Shown: positions 1-8,304 of the stretch, in pieces
Layout: each line of letters opens with the position of its first letter
How positions within the stretch are numbered: the first letter of the stretch is position 1
Source: Alphaproteobacteria bacterium
GTDB taxonomy: Bacteria > Pseudomonadota > Alphaproteobacteria > Rhodospirillales > WMHbin7
DNA: 38,397 nucleotides
Assembly (NCBI GenBank): GCA_015232335.1
Contig: JADFZV010000028.1
Coordinates: 1 to 38,397 of the forward strand
Direction: 5' to 3'
Translations under genes and position numbers: made by a program
Notes under the pieces: generated by a model
What the model saw: only the letters and a program-made list of their open reading frames with translations
Databases searched by the model: none
What the model was told of the DNA's origin: nothing

Positions 1-2
1 AG

Positions 3-1262
3 GACGATCAGGCCTCGCCCGACAGCGAGCAGACAAGCCAGGGCTCAGGTCAGGATTCCGAGGAGGGCGAGGCCAAGCCCGAGTCCGAAGGTGGGTCGGA
101 AGGTGAGAGTGCTGACGACATGGAATTGGGAGCGGCGGACGCTGGCGATACCGGCGGCGACTCCGAGTCTGCCGAGAATGCCGAGGAAATGCTGGTTCCC
201 GGACACGGCACCGACGAGGCGGGCGGCCCCACCCAGCAGGCGCGGGGCAAAAACGACACCGGATTCGGCCCCACCTACCGCATCTTTACGCAGCGCTTCG
301 ATCAGGTGGTCGAAGCCGCAGACCTGTGCGAGCCCGAGGAATTGGATCGGCTGCGTCTTCAACTCGACAATCATCTGGCCTCGCTGCAGGGCGTGGTAGC
401 TAGGCTGGCCAACCGCCTTCAGCGCAAATTGCTGGCCCAGCAGCAGCGCTCCTGGGATTTCGATCTCGAGGAGGGGCTGCTCGATTCAGGCCGTCTGGCC
501 CGCGTGGTAGCCAATCCCATGCAGGCCCTGTCTTTCAAGATGGAACGCGAGGCCGATTTCCGCGACACCGTGGTTTCCCTGCTGATCGACAATTCCGGCT
601 CGATGCGGGGACGCCCCATTTCCGTGGCCGCCATGAGTGCCGACATTCTGGCCCGCACGCTGGAACGCTGCGCCGTCAAGGTTGAGATCCTGGGCTTTAC
701 CACCAAGGCCTGGAAGGGCGGCAGTGCGCGCGAAGCCTGGGTGGCGGGCGGCAAACCGGCACAGCCGGGACGCCTTAACGATCTGCGTCACATCGTCTAT
801 AAATCCGCCGATGCGCCCTGGCGCCGCGCTCGCAAAAATCTGGGGTTGATGCTGCGCGAAGGCATCTTGAAGGAAAATATCGACGGCGAGGCCCTGCTCT
901 GGGCCCATGGCCGCCTGATGGCAAGGCCAGAGCAGCGGCGCATTCTGATGGTGATCTCGGACGGAGCGCCGGTCGATGATTCCACGCTTTCGGTCAATCC
1001 CGGAAATTATCTGGAACGCCATCTGCGCGACATGATCGGTTGGATCGAAGGCGTGGGGCTGGTCGAGCTGATCGCTATCGGCATCGGCCACGACGTCACG
1101 CGCTATTACCGGCGCGCCGTCACCATCATGGACGCCGAAGAATTGGGGGGCACGGTACTCAAGCAACTGACCGCGCTGTTCGACAATGACCCGCTTACGG
1201 CAAACCTGCCGCGCCAATCGCGCCGCGCCCCCCCTTTGGACAAGGGCTTCAGGGCTGCGTAA
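3..1262 (+). CDS. cobT: Cobaltochelatase subunit CobT, C-terminal part (5' end outside window)
   Basis: CobT is the subunit of the aerobic cobalamin-pathway CobNST chelatase that, with the AAA+ protein CobS, drives ATP-dependent insertion of cobalt into hydrogenobyrinate a,c-diamide in the cytoplasm. The frame is open from the first bases of the window, so the true start lies upstream. The visible part begins with a Glu/Ser/Asp-rich acidic linker (to about position 250), typical of CobT, followed by a helical region and a C-terminal von Willebrand A domain. The MIDAS metal site is visible as IDNSGSM near position 586-606, and [10 protein letters not shown] near 953-980 fits the conserved Asp loop. 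It ends with TAA. The next gene (panB) is convergent and repeats lie between. The assignment rests on linker plus VWA layout; a magnesium-chelatase-like VWA protein is the only realistic alternative. Confidence 0.92.
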   Translation, partial: DDQASPDSEQTSQGSGQDSEEGEAKPESEGGSEGESADDMELGAADAGDTGGDSESAENAEEMLVPGHGTDEAGGPTQQARGKNDTGFGPTYRIFTQRFDQVVEAADLCEPEELDRLRLQLDNHLASLQGVVARLANRLQRKLLAQQQRSWDFDLEEGLLDSGRLARVVANPMQALSFKMEREADFRDTVVSLLIDNSGSMRGRPISVAAMSADILARTLERCAVKVEILGFTTKAWKGGSAREAWVAGGKPAQPGRLNDLRHIVYKSADAPWRRARKNLGLMLREGILKENIDGEALLWAHGRLMARPEQRRILMVISDGAPVDDSTLSVNPGNYLERHLRDMIGWIEGVGLVELIAIGIGHDVTRYYRRAVTIMDAEELGGTVLKQLTALFDNDPLTANLPRQSRRAPPLDKGFRAA

Positions 1263-1296
1263 GGGAGTTCCACCAGTTTGTGAAAAACGCCTGTTA

Positions 1297-1409
1297 TCCT
1301 CGTGCTTCGAGACGGATGCTTCGCATCCTCCTCAGCATGAGGATCATCTTTGAAGCAACATCACAAATCTCATCCTGAGGTGCGAGCGGAGCGAGCCTCG
1401 AAGGATGGC
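1297..1409. repeat. Pair of palindromic intergenic repeat units
   Basis: Two related units lie between the convergent cobT and panB genes. The first (about 1297-1347) contains the hairpin GGATGCTTCGCATCC and ends in CTCAGCATGAGGATCA. The second (about 1369-1409) runs from CATCCTGAGG to CCTCGAAGGATG with a GCGAGC-rich centre. Both carry the CATCCT/AGGATG and CCTGAGG-type ends of a palindromic repeat family common between genes of alphaproteobacteria. They may act as a bidirectional terminator or mRNA 3'-end stabiliser; no gene is visible in this stretch. Confidence 0.7.
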
Positions 1410-1440
1410 TTCCAAGGGTCGTTTTTTCTGCAAACGAGTA

Positions 1441-2259
1441 TTATTTCTTTACCCCGAAGCAGTGTTCCATGGCAGGAAAGCTGCGGGCCTGCACCTCCTG
1501 GCGATAGGCGGCAAAGGCGGCGTCGGCCCCTGGCGCCAACTCAGCGAATCTTTTCACGAAGCGCGGCTTGAAGTCGCTGAACAGGCCGATGGCATCGTCG
1601 GCGACCAATATCTGCCCATCGCAGGCCGGCGAGGCGCCGATGCCGATGGTGGGGACGGGCACTTCCCTGGTGATGCGCACCGCCAATTCCTCGACCACGC
1701 CCTCGATGACCATGGAGAAAGCGCCCGCCTCGGCGATGGCCCTTGCGTCGTCATGGATGCGGCTGGCTTCCGATGTGTCGCGTCCATGGGCGCGAAAGCC
1801 GCCCGCCACATTCACCGACTGGGGCAACAGGCCGACATGGCCCATGACCGGAATGCCGCGCTGGGCCAGGAAGGTGACGGTGGACGCCATGGGGGCGCCG
1901 CCTTCGATCTTGACGCCGTGCGCCCCGGTTTCGGCCATGACGCGGGCGGCCGAACGAAAGGCCTGTTCGGGCGATTCCTCGTAGGTGCCAAAGGGCAGAT
2001 CGACGATGACGCAACTCTCGGGCGCACCCCTGCGCACCGCCTTGGCATGGTCGATCATCATCTGAAGGGTAACGCCCAGCGTGCTGTCCATGCCGTACAG
2101 CACCATGCCCACGGAATCGCCGACCAGAAGAAAATCGCAATAAGGGGCGGCCAGACGGGCCAGGGGGGCCGTGTAGAGCGACAGGCTGACGATGGGGGCT
2201 TTCCCCTTGCGGGCCTGGATGTCCGACGGCATCAGCCGCTTCGACGGTGTCTCGGCCAT
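1441..2259 (-). CDS. panB: 3-methyl-2-oxobutanoate hydroxymethyltransferase
   Basis: PanB transfers a hydroxymethyl group from 5,10-methylenetetrahydrofolate to 3-methyl-2-oxobutanoate, giving ketopantoate, the first step of pantothenate and hence CoA synthesis. The 272-residue length is normal for this (beta/alpha)8 barrel enzyme. Family motifs are in order: [13 protein letters not shown] (metal-binding Asp, about residues 44-56), [22 protein letters not shown] and MVIEGV, then TIGIGAS near the C-terminus. The ATG is preceded by a strong AGGAGG seven bases upstream, which decides the start. It is transcribed in the same direction as the ABC transporter genes upstream, 64 bp after dppF, but has its own ribosome site and no functional link is obvious. 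panC is not adjacent. Confidence 0.96.
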   Translation of the reverse strand: MAETPSKRLMPSDIQARKGKAPIVSLSLYTAPLARLAAPYCDFLLVGDSVGMVLYGMDSTLGVTLQMMIDHAKAVRRGAPESCVIVDLPFGTYEESPEQAFRSAARVMAETGAHGVKIEGGAPMASTVTFLAQRGIPVMGHVGLLPQSVNVAGGFRAHGRDTSEASRIHDDARAIAEAGAFSMVIEGVVEELAVRITREVPVPTIGIGASPACDGQILVADDAIGLFSDFKPRFVKRFAELAPGADAAFAAYRQEVQARSFPAMEHCFGVKK

Positions 2260-2323
2260 GAAAACCTCCTAATTTGCCGCAAAAGCAGCCTTGATCTACC
2301 GAAACCACGGTCCCGGCCTTATG

Positions 2324-2992
2324 TTAGTTCAAAAGACCGCCCGATGCCAAGTCGGGCTCGCCCCTCTGATCCATCCGGACGATCTTTTCGCACAGCCTTG
2401 AGACGATGGGCAAGGAATGCGCCACCAGCAGATAGGAAAGGCCCAGCGAAGACTTCAGTCTTTCCAGCAGGTCCAGAATGTCGGCCTGCACGGTCATGTC
2501 CAGGGCGCTGGTGGGTTCGTCGAGCAGCAGCAGACGGGGATTCAGCATCAAGGCTCTGGCGATCACCACGCGCTGGCGCTGCCCGCCCGAAAGCTGATGG
2601 GGATAGCTGGTCTGGACATCCAAGGTCAGGCCGACTGCCGTCAGCGCTTCTTCGATGCGCTGTTTCCTGTCGTCCATTCGGTGCAGGATCAGGGGCTCGG
2701 CCAGGGCTCGGGCCACGCTGTGACGCGGATGCAGGGCGCCGTAAGGGTCTTGGAACACCATATTGAGGAGCCGGGCGCGTTCCAGCCTGGGCCATGCGCT
2801 CAGCGGCTTGCCCATCAGCAGAATCTCGCCGGTGAAATCGATCATTCCCGCCACCGCGCGCAGGATCGTGCTTTTGCCCGAACCCGAAGGGCCGATCAGG
2901 CCCAGGCTCTCGCCTGGCGCCATGTCGAAACTGACATTCTCGACCAGGCGATGTCCGCCGATGGCGACCGAGAGGTTGCGCAGGCTCAGCAT
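2324..2992 (-). CDS. ABC transporter ATP-binding protein, peptide/nickel family (DppF/NikE-like)
   Basis: Second ATPase of a five-gene importer. In the 222 residues the Walker A GPSGSGKST (about residues 33-41), Q-loop FQDPYGAL, signature LSGGQRQRV, Walker B LLLLDEPTSALD and switch histidine in LLVAHSL are all visible. The protein is short: it lacks the C-terminal oligopeptide (HPY-type) extension seen in most DppF/OppF proteins and so resembles NikE/CntF-type ATPases of metal or metallophore importers. The chosen ATG overlaps the end of the upstream ATPase gene by 7 nt, implying translational coupling; the open frame extends upstream but only in the shadow of that gene. ATP hydrolysis powers import; the substrate cannot be read from this subunit. 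Confidence 0.9.
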   Translation of the reverse strand: MLSLRNLSVAIGGHRLVENVSFDMAPGESLGLIGPSGSGKSTILRAVAGMIDFTGEILLMGKPLSAWPRLERARLLNMVFQDPYGALHPRHSVARALAEPLILHRMDDRKQRIEEALTAVGLTLDVQTSYPHQLSGGQRQRVVIARALMLNPRLLLLDEPTSALDMTVQADILDLLERLKSSLGLSYLLVAHSLPIVSRLCEKIVRMDQRGEPDLASGGLLN

Positions 2993-3714
2993 GCAAGCCT
3001 CGGCACACAGGCGATCAGGCGGCGCGTGAAGGGATGCTTGGGCTCTGCCCCGCTTTCCAACGTCTCCACCGCCTTGCCGTCTTGCATGACGATCAGGCGA
3101 GGGCAGGTGCGACGTGCTAGATCGATATCGTGGGTGATGAGCAAAAGCGCCATGCCGCGGGCCTGCATGCGCTTTTCGATCAGCTCCATCATTTGAAGGG
3201 CCAGCGGCGGGTCGAGCGCACTGGTGGGCTCGTCGGCGATCAGCAGTTGGGGCGAGAGGGCCAGCACCATGGCCAGATAGGCCCGCTGTCCCTGTCCGCC
3301 CGAAAGCTGGTGGGGATAGCGACTGGCGATGGCGGGTGACAGCTCGACCTCGGCCAGACAGTCTTCGACCGAGGATGAAGCGTTGCATTCCGCGATCTGC
3401 CGACCGATGGTCATGACCGGATTGAGGCAATAGCGCGGGTCTTGCATCATGAGGCCGATTGATCGCCCGCGCACAGCTTGCCATTGCGATGGCGAAGCTG
3501 ATCGCATGTCGCGCCCCTCGATCATCAGACGTTTTGAGCTGACGATGCCCGGCCTGGCGACCAGCCCCATGAGGGCTTTGCCCAGCGTGCTTTTGCCCGA
3601 GCCCGATTCGCCCACCACGGCCAGCCGTTCGCCCCTTGCCAGCGAGAGGCAAACATCCTCCACCGCCTGTTTGGCGCCAAAGCGCACACAAAGATTTTGC
3701 GCATCGATCAGCAT
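2986..3714 (-). CDS. ABC transporter ATP-binding protein, peptide/nickel family (DppD/NikD-like)
   Basis: First ATPase of the importer, 242 residues. Visible motifs are Walker A GESGSGKST (about residues 35-43), Q-loop MQDPRYCLNP, signature LSGGQGQRA, Walker B LLIADEPTSALD and switch LLITHDI. It ends in HPFTRRLIACVP, the beginning of the C-terminal oligopeptide-transporter segment, which is otherwise truncated, as in NikD/CntD-like proteins. The ATG overlaps the stop of the upstream permease gene by 7 nt (3708-3714) and its own end overlaps the next ATPase gene, so the operon is tightly coupled. It pairs with the neighbouring ATPase as a heterodimer under the two permeases (family knowledge). 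Confidence 0.9.
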   Translation of the reverse strand: MLIDAQNLCVRFGAKQAVEDVCLSLARGERLAVVGESGSGKSTLGKALMGLVARPGIVSSKRLMIEGRDMRSASPSQWQAVRGRSIGLMMQDPRYCLNPVMTIGRQIAECNASSSVEDCLAEVELSPAIASRYPHQLSGGQGQRAYLAMVLALSPQLLIADEPTSALDPPLALQMMELIEKRMQARGMALLLITHDIDLARRTCPRLIVMQDGKAVETLESGAEPKHPFTRRLIACVPRLAC

Positions 3715-4526
3715 CGCTCGTTCCTGGGATCGAGTGCGTCGCGGATGGCGTCGCCCAGAAGCGAAAAGCCCAGCCCCGCCATCAGGATGGCTAGGCCGGG
3801 AAAGCCCGCCACCCAGGGGGCATCGACCAGATGGGTTCGCCCCGTAGCCACCATGGCCCCCCATTCTGGCAGGGGCGGCTGGGCGCCCAGTCCCAGAAAA
3901 CCCAGGCCCGCCGAGGCCAGCACAATGCCCGATAGATCGAGGCTTAGGCGCACCAGCATCGAGGAGACGCCCAAGGGCGCAATATGGACCAGGGCGATGC
4001 GCATCTCGGATGCGCCGCACAGCCTTGCCGCAGCGATGAAATCGGCCTTGCGGGCGGCCAGGGTTTCGGCGCGGGCTTGACGGGCATAGGGCGGCCAGGC
4101 GGTCAGCGCCACGGCCAGGGCCGCGTTCAAAAGCCCCGGTCCAAGGGCTGCGGCCAGGGCCAGAGCCAGAATCAGGCGCGGCACGGCGAGTGCTATGTCG
4201 GTTGTGCGCATGAGCAGCGTTTCCACGATGCCGCCCAGCGATCCCGCCACGGCGCCCAGGGCCAATCCCAGAGGGGCGGCCAGCCCTGCCACCAGGAAGG
4301 CCAGTCCCAGGGTGGCGCCAGCGCCCGCCAGGGTGCGGGCCAGAACGTCGCGCCCCAAGGCATCGGTGCCGAACCAATGACCCTGCCCGGGGGGCAGCAG
4401 GCGGGCATCCAGATGGGTGACGAGGGCGGTCTCCGCCAGGAAAGGGCCGATCAAGGCGCCCAGAATCAGCGGGGCCAGCAGGAAGGCGCCAGCCAAGGCC
4501 GTGGGATCGTGCGCCAAGCGTTTCAT
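3708..4526 (-). CDS. ABC transporter permease, DppC/NikC-like
   Basis: Inner-membrane permease of the peptide/nickel importer, 272 residues. It has an N-terminal hydrophobic segment (about residues 10-30), the family hallmark HWFGTDALGRDVLARTL (about 50-66), and several hydrophobic segments. The EAA loop that contacts the ATPases is visible as AAARLCGASEMRIALVHIAP. The C-terminal LGFSLLGDAIRDALDPR is the standard DppC ending. It overlaps the preceding DppB-like gene by 4 nt and the following ATPase by 7 nt. DppC-type permeases form a heterodimer with the DppB-type partner; substrate specificity is set mainly by the binding protein. Confidence 0.93.
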   Translation of the reverse strand: MKRLAHDPTALAGAFLLAPLILGALIGPFLAETALVTHLDARLLPPGQGHWFGTDALGRDVLARTLAGAGATLGLAFLVAGLAAPLGLALGAVAGSLGGIVETLLMRTTDIALAVPRLILALALAAALGPGLLNAALAVALTAWPPYARQARAETLAARKADFIAAARLCGASEMRIALVHIAPLGVSSMLVRLSLDLSGIVLASAGLGFLGLGAQPPLPEWGAMVATGRTHLVDAPWVAGFPGLAILMAGLGFSLLGDAIRDALDPRNERC

Positions 4527-5527
4527 GATGCCGTTCTCGGATCAAGCTTGCGCTGCAGAAAATCGGCTCCCAAATTCAGCAGCGAAACCACCAGGCCGAT
4601 CAGCAGGGTGCCGCCCAGAATGGCCGCCATGTCGGCTGCCATCAAGGCACCCGTCATATAGGCCCCCAGGCCCGGCCAGGAGAAAACGGTTTCGGTCAGC
4701 ACCGATCCTTCGAGCAGCGAGCCCAGGGCCAGGGCCAGCGTGGTGACCATCGGGGCGGCGCAGGACTTGAGCGCATGGCCGAGGACGACGTTCCACTCGC
4801 TCAAGCCCTTGGCCCTGGCGGTCAGGATGAAATCCTGTCCCAGGGCATCGAGCATGAGGGCTCGGCTGGTGCGGGCGAACAGGGCGGTCGAGAAGAGGCC
4901 CAGCGTGAGTGCGGGCAAGACGAGGTGCGCCAGCGCATCGCCCGCCACGTCCAAGCGTCCGGCCAGAAGTGAATCGAGCAAAATGAAGCCACTGACCGTG
5001 GGAACCAGCCCTTCCAGATAGAAGTTCAGGCGGCCAGGGCCCGGCGCCCAGCCCAGCAGGGCATAGAAGAGGTAAAGCGCCATCAGCCCCAGCCAGAAGA
5101 CAGGAACGGAATGGCCCAGAAGGGCGATCAGTCGGGCCAGATGATCGGGCCAGCTCCCACGCCAATAGGCCCCTATGATTCCAAGTGGCAGGCCCAGAAC
5201 GAGCCCGATCAGCGTGGCGGCCAGGGCCAGTTCGATGGTGGCGGGAAAGACCTGCGCCAGATCATCGAGAACGGCATGTCCGGTCGAGGTGGAGAGGCCC
5301 AGATCGCCCGTAACTGTACGTTCGACATGCCAAAGGAATTGGATCGGCCAGGGCCGATCAAGCCCCAGATCCTTTCTGGCCTGAATTCGGGCGGCCTCGC
5401 TGGCCCGGTCGCCGACCACGGCCAGCACGGGATCGATGGGGGCGATCTTGGTGAAGGCGAAGGTGCAGGCCAGCAGGGCGAGAAGGGTCAAGGGCAGGGT
5501 CAGAAGGGATCTCATACAAGTTTGCAT
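4523..5527 (-). CDS. ABC transporter permease, DppB/NikB-like
   Basis: Partner permease, 334 residues from the upstream-most ATG; a second ATG four codons in (5515) gives the more typical MRSLLTLPL start. Neither has a clear Shine-Dalgarno sequence and the first ATG lies inside a perfect hairpin (5522-5549), so the start is uncertain. Family features: N-terminal membrane segment, the periplasmic segment DLGLDRPWPIQF, the GDLGLS motif, several membrane segments, the EAA loop ARAKGLSEWNVVLGHALK and the ending LNLGADFLQRKLDPR. It follows the substrate-binding protein gene by about 130 nt, the only real gap in this operon. Confidence 0.92.
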   Translation of the reverse strand: MQTCMRSLLTLPLTLLALLACTFAFTKIAPIDPVLAVVGDRASEAARIQARKDLGLDRPWPIQFLWHVERTVTGDLGLSTSTGHAVLDDLAQVFPATIELALAATLIGLVLGLPLGIIGAYWRGSWPDHLARLIALLGHSVPVFWLGLMALYLFYALLGWAPGPGRLNFYLEGLVPTVSGFILLDSLLAGRLDVAGDALAHLVLPALTLGLFSTALFARTSRALMLDALGQDFILTARAKGLSEWNVVLGHALKSCAAPMVTTLALALGSLLEGSVLTETVFSWPGLGAYMTGALMAADMAAILGGTLLIGLVVSLLNLGADFLQRKLDPRTAS

Positions 5528-5549
5528 TAATCGAAACCGATTAATGCAA
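5522..5549 (-). promoter_or_regulatory. Perfect 12-bp intercistronic hairpin at the dppB-like start
   Basis: TTGCATTAATCG and CGATTAATGCAA are exact reverse complements separated by AAAC. The hairpin lies just after the binding-protein gene and covers the first possible ATG of the permease gene. It could protect the upstream mRNA end and give more binding protein than permease, or restrict ribosome access. It lacks a T-tract, so it is not a standard terminator. The dyad could also be an operator. Confidence 0.6.
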
Positions 5550-5565
5550 GCCTCAATCGCCGGGC

Positions 5566-5625
5566 GGGCGCTGTGCGCCCTAGGCTCCCGCTCGCAGGGA
5601 TGCTCGCGCGCGGGCCTTGCCCGCG
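5566..5625. repeat. REP-like GC-rich hairpin pair
   Basis: Two perfect hairpins sit in the gap between the binding-protein and permease genes: GGGCGC-TGT-GCGCCC (5566-5580) and CGCGGGC-CTT-GCCCGCG (5609-5625). They resemble intergenic REP-type repeats. Together with the adjacent AT-rich hairpin they make a strongly structured intercistronic region. Confidence 0.55.
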
Positions 5626-5657
5626 ACCGACATGCGTCATTCTTCCTGCATGCCGGT

Positions 5658-7241
5658 TCATTTCAGCCCGTCCTTGGTCACGTCGGCATAGCGCATGGAA
5701 TCGAAGGTAAGGCCCGGGCGCAGATTATGCACACTGGCCCGGTGCGCCAGCACCAGCATATCTTGGAACATCACGGCATAGGGTCCGCCATCGAGAGCGG
5801 TGCGTTGGACCTGTTCGTAAAGTTTCGCGCGCTTGGTCCCATCCCGCTCGCTTTTGGCCGATTGGACGAGGCCGGTCAGTTCGGGAATGTTCCAGCCGTT
5901 GCGCCAGGCCAGCAGCCGAAAGGGGGACGCATCGGAATTGTCGGGATTCCAGGCGAAGCCCTGGATGGTGGCATGCGGATCGGGATAATCGGGCGACCAT
6001 TGGGCCAGCGTCAGCATGTGGGATCTGGCCCGGTAGCGCGTCAGCAATTGGCGATTATCCATTTGGACGATGTCGATGCGCACGCCAGCCTTGGCGAAAT
6101 CAGCCGCCAGTGCGCTTGCGATATAAAGCGAGGGCGAGACGTTGCGCACGTCAAGCGTGAGCGCAAGCCTTCCCCCATACCCGGCCTCTGACAACAGGCG
6201 CTTGGCCTCTTCGATATTCTGCCGATAGGGCGTTTCCTTGAGAGCGCCCGCGAAGCCGTCGGCCAGAATGGTCTGGTGAACCGTCTTGCTTCCCTTCAGG
6301 ATGTTCCGAGCGATGCCGTCGTAATCGATCAGCAGCTTCAAGGCGCGACGGACCTTGGGATCGGCCAGGGGGGGCGCTTTCATGTTCATGCCCAGATAAA
6401 CCAGCCCGCCCTGGGGGATGCGCAGCAATTTGACGTCTGTGTTGCGTTCAAGCCGTTCCAGATCGTCGGGTGCTAGATTGCGCGCAATGTCCAGATCACC
6501 CTTTTCCAGCATCAGGCGCTGGACCGAGCTTTCCGCGACATGGCGCAGGGCGATGCGCTCGATGGCGGGCGGGCGGCCATGGTGATTGACGAAACGGTCG
6601 AGAACCAGACCCTGGCCGGGCTTCCACAGCATTAGCTTGAAGGGGCCCGATCCGCCGTCATGCATGCGCAGCCAGGTGCTGGCGAAGTCGCCGTTCTTTT
6701 CGAACTGCTGGCCCAGGCGGGAATCGACCACCGAGGCGGCGTAGCTGGAAAGGATGTTCAAGACCAGTCCCGGAGCCAGGGGATCGGCCAGATCGAGGAC
6801 GAAGGTCTGATCGCCCTCGGCCCGGGCTCTTAATCCGACATTCTGCTGGGTCAGGCCCAATTGGCGCAGCAGGGGGGCGGCTCCGCGGTCCAGCTTGACC
6901 ACGCGCTCAAACGACCAGGCGACATCGCCAGCCGTCACCACTTTGCCCGAATGGAATTTCGTTCCCTTTTTCAAGGTGAAGATGAATTGGCGTCCGTCTG
7001 CTGAGATTTTCCAGCTTTCGGCGAGAACCCCCTTGGGCTGGCCGTCCACCATGTCGATCAGACGGTCATAGAGGTTGGCCACCAGTTCGCCACCGGAAAC
7101 CTCGAACACTTCGGCCGGGTCCAGCGTCGCCAGATCGTCGAGGCGCATGCCCACCATCAAGACGTTGGGGGGAGTCTCGGCCCAGGCCGGGGCGCAGAAG
7201 ACAAGGAACAAAGAACATATTAGGGTGCGGACATACAACAT
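5658..7241 (-). CDS. Periplasmic substrate-binding protein, peptide/nickel family (DppA-like, SBP_bac_5)
   Basis: Extracytoplasmic binding protein of the importer, 527 residues, the usual length for family 5. The chosen ATG starts a signal peptide (basic MLYVRT, a hydrophobic core, cleavage after APAWA near residue 21); the open frame extends further upstream but that part has no export signal and overlaps the fabD promoter region. Family features: LATLDPAEVFEVSGGELVANLYD near the mature N-terminus, LAESWKISADGRQFIFTLKKGTKFHSG and the WSPDYPDPHA loop typical of peptide-binding DppA proteins. It is first in a minus-strand operon followed by two permeases and two ATPases. The ligand could be a dipeptide, nickel complex or metallophore; the short ATPases lean slightly to the latter but this is not decisive. 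Confidence 0.92.
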   Translation of the reverse strand: MLYVRTLICSLFLVFCAPAWAETPPNVLMVGMRLDDLATLDPAEVFEVSGGELVANLYDRLIDMVDGQPKGVLAESWKISADGRQFIFTLKKGTKFHSGKVVTAGDVAWSFERVVKLDRGAAPLLRQLGLTQQNVGLRARAEGDQTFVLDLADPLAPGLVLNILSSYAASVVDSRLGQQFEKNGDFASTWLRMHDGGSGPFKLMLWKPGQGLVLDRFVNHHGRPPAIERIALRHVAESSVQRLMLEKGDLDIARNLAPDDLERLERNTDVKLLRIPQGGLVYLGMNMKAPPLADPKVRRALKLLIDYDGIARNILKGSKTVHQTILADGFAGALKETPYRQNIEEAKRLLSEAGYGGRLALTLDVRNVSPSLYIASALAADFAKAGVRIDIVQMDNRQLLTRYRARSHMLTLAQWSPDYPDPHATIQGFAWNPDNSDASPFRLLAWRNGWNIPELTGLVQSAKSERDGTKRAKLYEQVQRTALDGGPYAVMFQDMLVLAHRASVHNLRPGLTFDSMRYADVTKDGLK

Positions 7242-7262
7242 GCCCCCTAGTTTTTCATGGCT

Positions 7263-7277
7263 GTGACATCCTGTCAC
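7263..7277. promoter_or_regulatory. Dyad GTGACA-TCC-TGTCAC between divergent genes
   Basis: A perfect 6-bp inverted repeat with a 3-bp spacer sits in the 99-bp region between the divergently transcribed binding-protein gene and fabD, directly upstream of a TTGACA hexamer. Its size and position fit a dimeric repressor or activator site serving either promoter. No regulator gene lies next to it. Confidence 0.4.
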
Positions 7278-7280
7278 GCC

Positions 7281-7309
7281 TTGACAGGGAGGGGGTGGGG
7301 GCCTTTTCT
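7281..7309 (+). promoter_or_regulatory. Possible sigma-70-type promoter for fabD-fabG
   Basis: A consensus -35 hexamer TTGACA occurs at 7281-7286. The region 17 bp downstream (TTTTCT, 7304-7309) is only a weak -10 match. The site is about 30 bp upstream of the fabD ATG, which has an upstream GGAGA ribosome site. Confidence 0.35.
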
Positions 7310-7340
7310 TGTCCGACCTTAAAAACTGGAGATCAGCTTT

Positions 7341-8282
7341 ATGTCGCGTGCGTTCGTTTTTCCCGGCCAGGGCTCGCAGACCGTGGGCATGGGCAAGGAG
7401 CTGGCCGAGGCCTTTCCCGCCGCCCGGGATGTGTTTTCCGAGGTTGATGAAGCCCTGTCGCAGAATTTGTCTCGCCTGATGTTCGAAGGCCCCGGCGAAG
7501 AGCTGACGCTGACCGAGAACGCGCAGCCTGCCCTGATGGCGGCCAGCCTTGCGGTGATGCGGATTCTGGAGAAGGAGGGCGGGTTTTCGTTGGCCAATAA
7601 GGCGGCCTATGTCGCCGGACACTCGCTGGGCGAATATTCGGCGCTGTGTGCGGCGGGGGCGCTGACCCTTTCCGACACGGCACGGCTGTTAAGGCTGCGT
7701 GGCTTGTCGATGCAAAAGGCCGTGCCGGTGGGCGAAGGCGCCATGGCGGCCTTGCTGGGCCTTGATTTCGAACAGGCCCAGGCCGTGGCCGAAGAGGCCG
7801 GGCAGGGCGAGGTTTGCGCCGCCGCCAACGACAATGCCCCCGGACAGGTGGTGGTGAGCGGCACCAAGGCCGCCATCGAGCGCGCCCTGGTGATTGCCGC
7901 CGCCAAGGGGGCCAAGCGCAGCGTGCTGCTGCCTGTCAGCGCCCCTTTCCATTGCGCCCTGATGCGCCCGGCGGCCGAGGCGATGGCCGAGGCGCTGTCC
8001 CAGGTGACGGTTGAAGAACCCGCAGTACCCTTGATCGCCAATGTGAGCGCAAGGCCGGTCACGGCCCCTGGCGAGATCAAGCGCCTGCTAGTCGAGCAGG
8101 TTTGCGGGACCGTGCGCTGGCGCGAATCGGTGCTGAAAATGAAGGAACTGGGCGTCGACACGCTGGTCGAAGCCGGAACGGGGAAGGTTCTGGCCGGTCT
8201 GGTCAAGCGCATCGACAAGGAAATGTCGGCGCTGTCTCTGAACCTTCCCGCCGATATCGAAGCATTTCTAAAAGCAAACTGA
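7341..8282 (+). CDS. fabD: Malonyl-CoA:ACP transacylase
   Basis: FabD moves the malonyl group from malonyl-CoA to acyl carrier protein to feed type II fatty acid synthesis. The 313-residue length is standard. The N-terminal FPGQGSQTVGMG motif, the nucleophile elbow GHSLGEYSAL (Ser at about residue 95) and SAPFHCALM with the catalytic His are all visible, as is the late EAGTGKVLAGL motif. A GGAGA ribosome site precedes the ATG. The gene is followed after 22 bp by fabG, the usual order, but the acpP and fabF genes that normally come next are absent here. Confidence 0.97.
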   Translation: MSRAFVFPGQGSQTVGMGKELAEAFPAARDVFSEVDEALSQNLSRLMFEGPGEELTLTENAQPALMAASLAVMRILEKEGGFSLANKAAYVAGHSLGEYSALCAAGALTLSDTARLLRLRGLSMQKAVPVGEGAMAALLGLDFEQAQAVAEEAGQGEVCAAANDNAPGQVVVSGTKAAIERALVIAAAKGAKRSVLLPVSAPFHCALMRPAAEAMAEALSQVTVEEPAVPLIANVSARPVTAPGEIKRLLVEQVCGTVRWRESVLKMKELGVDTLVEAGTGKVLAGLVKRIDKEMSALSLNLPADIEAFLKAN

Positions 8283-8304
8283 GGTTAGAGCGAAAGGACG
8301 CACC

